DNA of 64,000 bases, from the NCBI GenBank assembly GCA_049999765.1, contig JBNGIQ010008577.1, forward strand, positions 1-64,000. The letters run 5' to 3'. This DNA is from Phaeoceros laevis. Taxonomy: Eukaryota > Anthocerotophyta > Anthocerotopsida > Notothyladales. This document shows positions 59,001 to 64,000 of the stretch, one piece after another. The position numbers and the translations under genes were made by a program. The notes below the pieces were generated by a model, which saw nothing but the letters and a program-made list of their open reading frames with translations, did no database searches and was not told the DNA's origin. Position 1 is the stretch's first letter, and every line of letters starts with the position of its first letter.

Positions 59001-59191
59001 CAGGTAAAATCAGTCTGGCCCTACTTGCGATTTGTAGAAAGTGGCGCACCTCCTGTGTCCACAACTAACCTCTATCTTCGCATTTGCAGCTGCAGAGACT
59101 TAGATCTGAAGTGCAAATGATGACCTTCGCTGGATCCTCGATTATGCAAAAGGCAATCTCAGCTTTGGATATTATCCCATCCCAATTGTAG
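53056..59191 (+). CDS. PHD-finger / GNAT acetyltransferase chromatin protein (IDM1/ROS4-like class, closest in layout to At2g36720), 21 exons, 1061 aa
   Basis: Nuclear proteins of this class read histones and carry an acetyltransferase-type domain; IDM1 helps active DNA demethylation. Exons: 53056-53874, 54068-54148, 54423-54546, 54593-54718, 54827-55008, 55085-55153, 55308-55575, 55826-55940, 56324-56411, 56536-56595, 56675-56727, 56825-57006, 57110-57329, 57505-57562, 57748-57804, 57918-58142, 58280-58344, 58458-58514, 58689-58782, 58863-59003, 59090-59191; all phases agree. Order: low-complexity N-terminus with a basic patch; first Tify-binding-like unit (GIVRKNGILCDCSVC, VSAFEKHAGS, ICLENGNSLHDVL); atypical PHD (CNICQGDEGNLVPC...KYHPEC); second unit (LPGGLPDETEVAYYMKGQ, GICCSCC, FEQHAGMGSRRNPYNSIYL); PHD (HCVECGDGGELVLCDGCPGA); extended PHD (CVLC...MLCDQCEREFHVGC...WFCCKAC); GNAT fold (ECFDPIVDSSSGRDLIPLMV, VVSAAIIRIFGRQLAEMPLI, LVLPAAEGAEGIW...FGF). 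The start of exon 20 could be seven codons further upstream. Arabidopsis At2g36720 is of similar length. Confidence 0.92.
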
Positions 59192-61232
59192 CAAATGCTG
59201 TCGTCAGGGCGGCTGAGAGAATCTTGGTAAATTAGTCATAGGCAACCCGGTTCACAGCTTTGATTGTGGTGCCGTCTACCTGTTTTGGAATACTCTGTTC
59301 ACAACGGCCGGGTAAATTTGTCTGCCCTTTTTATATCAGCCCCGCTTTACGACGGTTTGGTAAATATAAATGTTCAACCGTGCAGCTTTCGTTACTTAAT
59401 CAGCTTCGCGTGCTCACAGTTCACGGCATAAAATCAGGTCGCACTCTGGCATACTGCTAGACAGTACGACCATGGTGCCACGTTCTTGACATAACACCAA
59501 GAATACACGTCTACGCCTTGGGCGCTTCTACATAATACAGTATCTAGCACTTTGATGCACTGGCTCTTGAATGACGATTCAGTTCCTGGATTGTCTGCTG
59601 ACCTGAGAGCAGTCACAAATGCGAGGTTAATGGTAGGATTAAAGAAGCGTCAACGCCTAGCGATGTGCAGCTCGGCTGGCACATTATCAAGCACAATGAA
59701 GGCAATATTGTGAACTATCGTACGTGAATGAAGCAGATGGCATCTAGGAGCATTATATCTGGATACGCATCTGTACCATTCTCCTACTGATTGCTGAAGA
59801 CTTGTTGTGGCAAGGCTTTGTAGGAGATGAATACGATTGATCTCATATAGACATTAGCGACATGTTCACAATACGGCCATGAAGACAAATCACTCCTGCT
59901 CTTTCTTGGTTTCCTGTCCCATCTAACTGCAACAGCTCTTAGAGGAGGCCACAAGTAAGCTGCATACATTGTGCAACTTGTTAGGGATAGATCCTACAGC
60001 AAAGGATATATTTGATCTGCACGAACTACTAAGCAAGTGCAAATGCACAATATTGTTAAAGATTGCAAAGTTCAACCGTGCAAATCAGAGTTTGTAGTGG
60101 TTACATCTGTTGAAGTTGAAACCAAGCTTGCTGCTCGTTCTCGAATCAAGGCTATTTAGTTAGCAAGCCCTCTTTAACAACTGCACAGTGGCAAATGTTG
60201 CTCCCCCTACACAAATAGCAAACAATCAAGCAGTGCCATTAACAAAAGAGGACAAATTTGATGGTGAGAATTAGGGGCCTTCCGCTTCGGGGAGTTCGGA
60301 TTCTAACCCCCCCCGGCCAGTTAGCAGGGCTTGTGCCCAACCAACGGGGTATCCCTCGCGGGATTCCAGACACAGTAGCCGTCAGAAAGGCACCACCTCA
60401 CCCAAGCCCTCAACCATGGCCGAGTAGTGAGAGAAGCCGCTAGCCGCTACCGCTAGTGAGAGAAGCCGCTGAGCGTGTGCGCATGATTGGGTGAAAGTTC
60501 TTTTGCGGCTGGCTCCATGCTGCGGCTTATCACACACCTGTTAAAAATGCAAACTGCGACTTACACACCTGTCAAAACACAAGCCTACGAAACACGGTTA
60601 TGATGTGCTTTGTTCATGCCCTGGTGGCAAGGATCTCTTAGGGATCCGTCCCCTAACTAGCTTGCAGGCTTTGGCTTGCTGTCGTCAGTGCTGCCTTCAT
60701 CAACTCTACGCGTTTGCGTCACTCACTTTTTGAGACTCTGCACTGCCTAAATTAAATGAGCTGCTAAAGCCTTGAAGGCGGACTTCTCCTGGTGCGAGGC
60801 TTGATTCACACCTACGATGCTGCTGCTTGCAAAAACAAATCACTTCTATCCTCTGCAAGTCCTCAAAGTCACTTCAATTCAAATCACATATAGCTATAGG
60901 CAAGTGCCTGAAAACACAAGGCCATTAGCATGATGGAATTTCTCTAAGCGCTTCCAAAGACTCACAGCTTCATTTCTCAGCGCCTCTCCTGGCATTAGCA
61001 CACGCAATACAACAACAGGTCCCTGCTCTACAGTTTATAGTCCTTGAAGTCCCGGCCCTCCTATGAGGAGAGCACTTGAATTAGTTACTGTTCCCTCCTC
61101 CAGGAACCAGTAGCACGGCCCTATGGCAAAACCTGATGCAGACCTTCACTAGTAATTTTTGCCTCACCAGGTCATGAGGTTTTCCAACAGCCACTTATAT
61201 AAAACCAATCTAGTTATGTAAATGTCTTACTT
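59192..61232. other. Intergenic region between two converging genes
   Basis: Contains the two 3' UTRs. I see no coding signature. A 16-base unit AGTGAGAGAAGCCGCT is repeated at about 60426 and 60453, next to a run of C at 60307. Confidence 0.4.
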
Positions 61233-64000
61233 TCACGACTGTCTGTGCTTGCGGTAATGTCGCCTTTTTCCAACCTGGTCACCACATCTTTCACGTAATC
61301 TACAAGCAAGTGTGAATGCTCCAAAGGCAGCCAAAACGTTAAATGCCTTGTATGGGACTAAGGTGAGTCCAGCAATGCTACAATAAAACCCCGCACACAA
61401 GTAGACAGCGCTGAAGCCGACTTCAGTGACCCATGTGCTTAAAAAAGACGGTACAGGGAATGAGTCAATACTCCCTTGGACACCACCTCCATAAAGTCCA
61501 TGGACGATTACACCAAAACATAGCATTGAATCAATACTGGATGGCAATGCTCGGTCCCAACCTGGCCTCTGAAAGAACAATAGAGAACTGATCAAATCAC
61601 CAAAAAACAATCTGTAACTGCTGGGCACCAGGCTATTGGTAGGCTATTTCATAACAGAGGTAGAAACACACTTGTGCCCAGGCCACCAAAGACGGAGTCA
61701 TCATAGCAGTTGCTGAAAGATGGAGCAATAGAAGCCCATGACGATAGTTGAACAGGTCCAACTGTGTGCTGCTAAAACTGAGGTCATCCTTCAAATTCTC
61801 CAAAGAGTCATCCACAGCTGGAACACTCGGACATGAGGTGGACTCCAGCACATGCGCAGTTTGCAATGAATGACCTTCCTTCAGGGCGTTCCTTTGCAAA
61901 GTCGTCCGGTGTCTGTGCAGCAACCCACATCAGCTTCAAAATAGGAGCCAGAATTTGCATGGTACATGCAAACTGAACGCCAACAGAATTGCTAATTCAG
62001 ACTTTGAGGAACAGGACAACTACACCTGAAAAGTGCGACATGACATTGCCAACCATGCGTCATACTGAGGACAATAAGTCCCATAGCCGGATGCACAAAA
62101 AAGACGAGAACAGTGATAATAACAGCGATTGCATTCGTAGGTTTTTCATGGACCTTCTGCATCATCTTTTGCCGACATTGTTAACATGACATGCATCATT
62201 TAACAGATGTTCAGCAGTAGTGAATCAAGTTATCAGAGAAATCTATTCTGAATCTAGCTGGTATAGCCGATGACCATGTGCATGTTCCCATTGATGAGAC
62301 CCTGACCTGAAGAGAGGCGCATAGAGATAACCAGCCAAACAGCCTATGGAAGAGGCTTCGTACTCGCCTTACGGGGCGAGTAAGCCATCTGTGTACATAT
62401 TTTGCAAAACATCAAACAATCACCTGCTGAGTAGAGAAAGCTGCAAATACTTAGCTAGCATGCTTTCTCATCTTCACTTACCAACTGAGAGAGGGCTCAG
62501 GGCTGGCATACCTGACTTTTATGTAGACATGAAGGGATGCTGAAATATAAAGCATCAGAGTTGTGCTCGATGCTAAAGCCAAGATGGCCCCACTTGCAAA
62601 TGAGTAGCATATGAATGATACAGAAACTAAGCTGAATATTTCTGGATAATCTTCATTGTGCAAAAAACGCATTGTGAGGTAAACAAGCAGGGGCCCCAAA
62701 CAAAACGTCATGAGTGACCAAGGACACAGCATGTTAGACTCTAAACAAGACAATATAGATGGTATTGGTAAATCCAGCTCCCAGGCATGCGCCTGACGCA
62801 GCAAGGCAAAAAGTATGACTGCAACTGCAAAACCTGAAATCTGCAGTTACAAACAGGATAAGAATTAGCCCAACATGATCAAATGAAGCTGCAGTGACCG
62901 AAGTTGCACTCTGAATAAAACTTTTTTGCCCCTCAATGTAGCGCCTCATTTCACAGCAGATCAAGGAAATACAAATAAGAGTTCCACATTACTGCCTGAC
63001 AGGATAACCATAGCAATACCTGTAATCCATAAGTTAGAAGAAACCGACCAGCTGTAGTTGTCAAAGAGGTCTTCGTGCTTATGTTGTATGCACAATGAGG
63101 ATCTGCCTGCAGGACAGGCCAGTCATACAGCAATAGCAAACAATTTTTATAGTGATGAAATAGCGACAAATGAAACGTAAAGAAAAGTCTGGACCAAGCC
63201 CTCCTATCACTGCCCATGCTGCACATTCTTCCCTACGGAGTGTGTTGTCAAGTTCATGATAAAAGGATCCAAATTGAACCAAAGACAGCATGACATCAAT
63301 AGCCAAACATATAATAGATCCTTTAAAATCCATGCTTTATCAAATCAATATATGCATGACCTTCTTAGCTTTATTTAACATGGCATTTGGAAGATGCTCT
63401 AGCTCAGTGGGAAGAACCAGGACGCTCTTGAAAACTTTGTACTCACCACCAAAACAAGACTCGGTTGTTCCATTCCTGCTCGACTCCATACAGCAGGTGG
63501 GGAGTCAATGGAAATAGTTTCAGAGTAAAGACTTGGGAGAACTACGAGTCCAGAACGAAAATCCCAAAGAAGTGCTACAGGAGGAAAGCATCTTCGCTTG
63601 CAAATGTCTGGACACACATAACATTGGCAGCCATCAAAACATGATAATACCAAGACAAACCCAACACTAGAGAACCCTGCAAATGGAGGAGCTTGCACAG
63701 TTCTAAGCTGCCCAAGGAACAACGCACATCCACCCAAGCTAGGAGATGACAGGAAGATACTCAGAAGCTCACTTAAGTGGTCCCCCTCAGCTTGTGGAGG
63801 TTCTGTAATACCACAGCTTGCAGTCTTTATGTTGACAGACATAGAGAGCATCCCCAAGCTGGCTCCAACGGACAGCTTCATTACCAGTGGATGACTTTCC
63901 CTCAGTACCACCTCCTGAACAAGCAACACTAAATGACATGAGGATGCTTCCAAACATAGAAATGTTCGCAGTGTGGTTGCTGAACTCCCCCTTCACTTGG
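61233..64000 (-). CDS. PGAP1: PGAP1-like GPI inositol-deacylase, 3' part, runs past the window end
   Basis: PGAP1 removes the inositol acyl chain from GPI anchors in the endoplasmic reticulum; it is an N-terminal lipase followed by many membrane spans. Only the C-terminal membrane part is here. The last exon (61568-61233) encodes RPGWDRALPSSIDSMLCFGV, IVHGLYGGG, YLCAGFYCSIAGLTLVPYKA and a basic tail rich in R/K/H, as in plant PGAP1. The exon before it (61912-61672) holds NYRHGLLLLHLSATAMMTPS, LVAWAQ, a hallmark of the plant proteins. Hydrophobic exons further upstream (about 62800-62480, 63226-62951, 63953-63399) supply more membrane spans; their exact borders were not resolved. The lipase catalytic part lies beyond base 64000. 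Confidence 0.8.

Noticed and set aside
60286-60330. GTTCGGATTCTAACC resembling a tRNA B box
   Set aside because: No A box or cloverleaf can be drawn around it.
63390-63420. TAGCTCAGTGGGAAGA, resembling a tRNA D-arm (A box)
   Set aside because: No matching T-arm or acceptor stem at proper distance, and it lies in a PGAP1 intron or exon. Not a tRNA.

Overview
This window is nuclear DNA from a plant. Genes are split by many short introns (mostly 70-300 bases), and several families are plant-specific: a TPD1-type secreted peptide, a Tic22-like chloroplast protein, a PHD-finger/acetyltransferase protein of the IDM1 class, and PLS-type pentatricopeptide (PPR) fragments. The mixture of mobile elements (DUF7869-type genes, a Penelope-like reverse transcriptase, a ParB/DNA-methylase remnant) and a decayed sulfate-binding-protein gene make me think of a non-seed land plant such as a bryophyte or lycophyte. 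That placement is inference; no species is claimed.

Layout. 1-21 kb is a genic block: a TPD1-like gene (+), a Tic22-like gene (-), a small membrane-protein gene (+) divergent from it, and a complete 30-exon CHD1-type chromatin remodeller (-). 21.4-50.6 kb is a transposon graveyard: a possible LTR, a DUF7869 remnant, a Ty3/gypsy gag-protease remnant, one truncated and one long copy of an element carrying ~0.84-kb direct repeats and a Penelope/TERT-like reverse transcriptase, a ParB-methyltransferase remnant, minisatellites, and an L1-like LINE. The LINE has an inverted internal segment and is interrupted by a 2.5-kb terminal-inverted-repeat transposon carrying a PPR gene fragment. A spliced sulfate-binding-protein pseudogene sits inside the long repeat-flanked element. 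52-64 kb is genic again: a 21-exon PHD-GNAT gene (+) and the 3' part of a PGAP1-like GPI inositol-deacylase gene (-), converging on each other.

Exon structures of TPD1, Tic22-like, CHD1 and PHD-GNAT were worked out base by base with consistent splice phases, and each gives an uninterrupted protein (185, 292, 1923 and 1061 residues). They look like functional genes. Two of them, CHD1 and PHD-GNAT, are chromatin regulators on either side of the repeat-rich interior. I see no operons, CRISPR arrays, rRNA or convincing tRNA genes.
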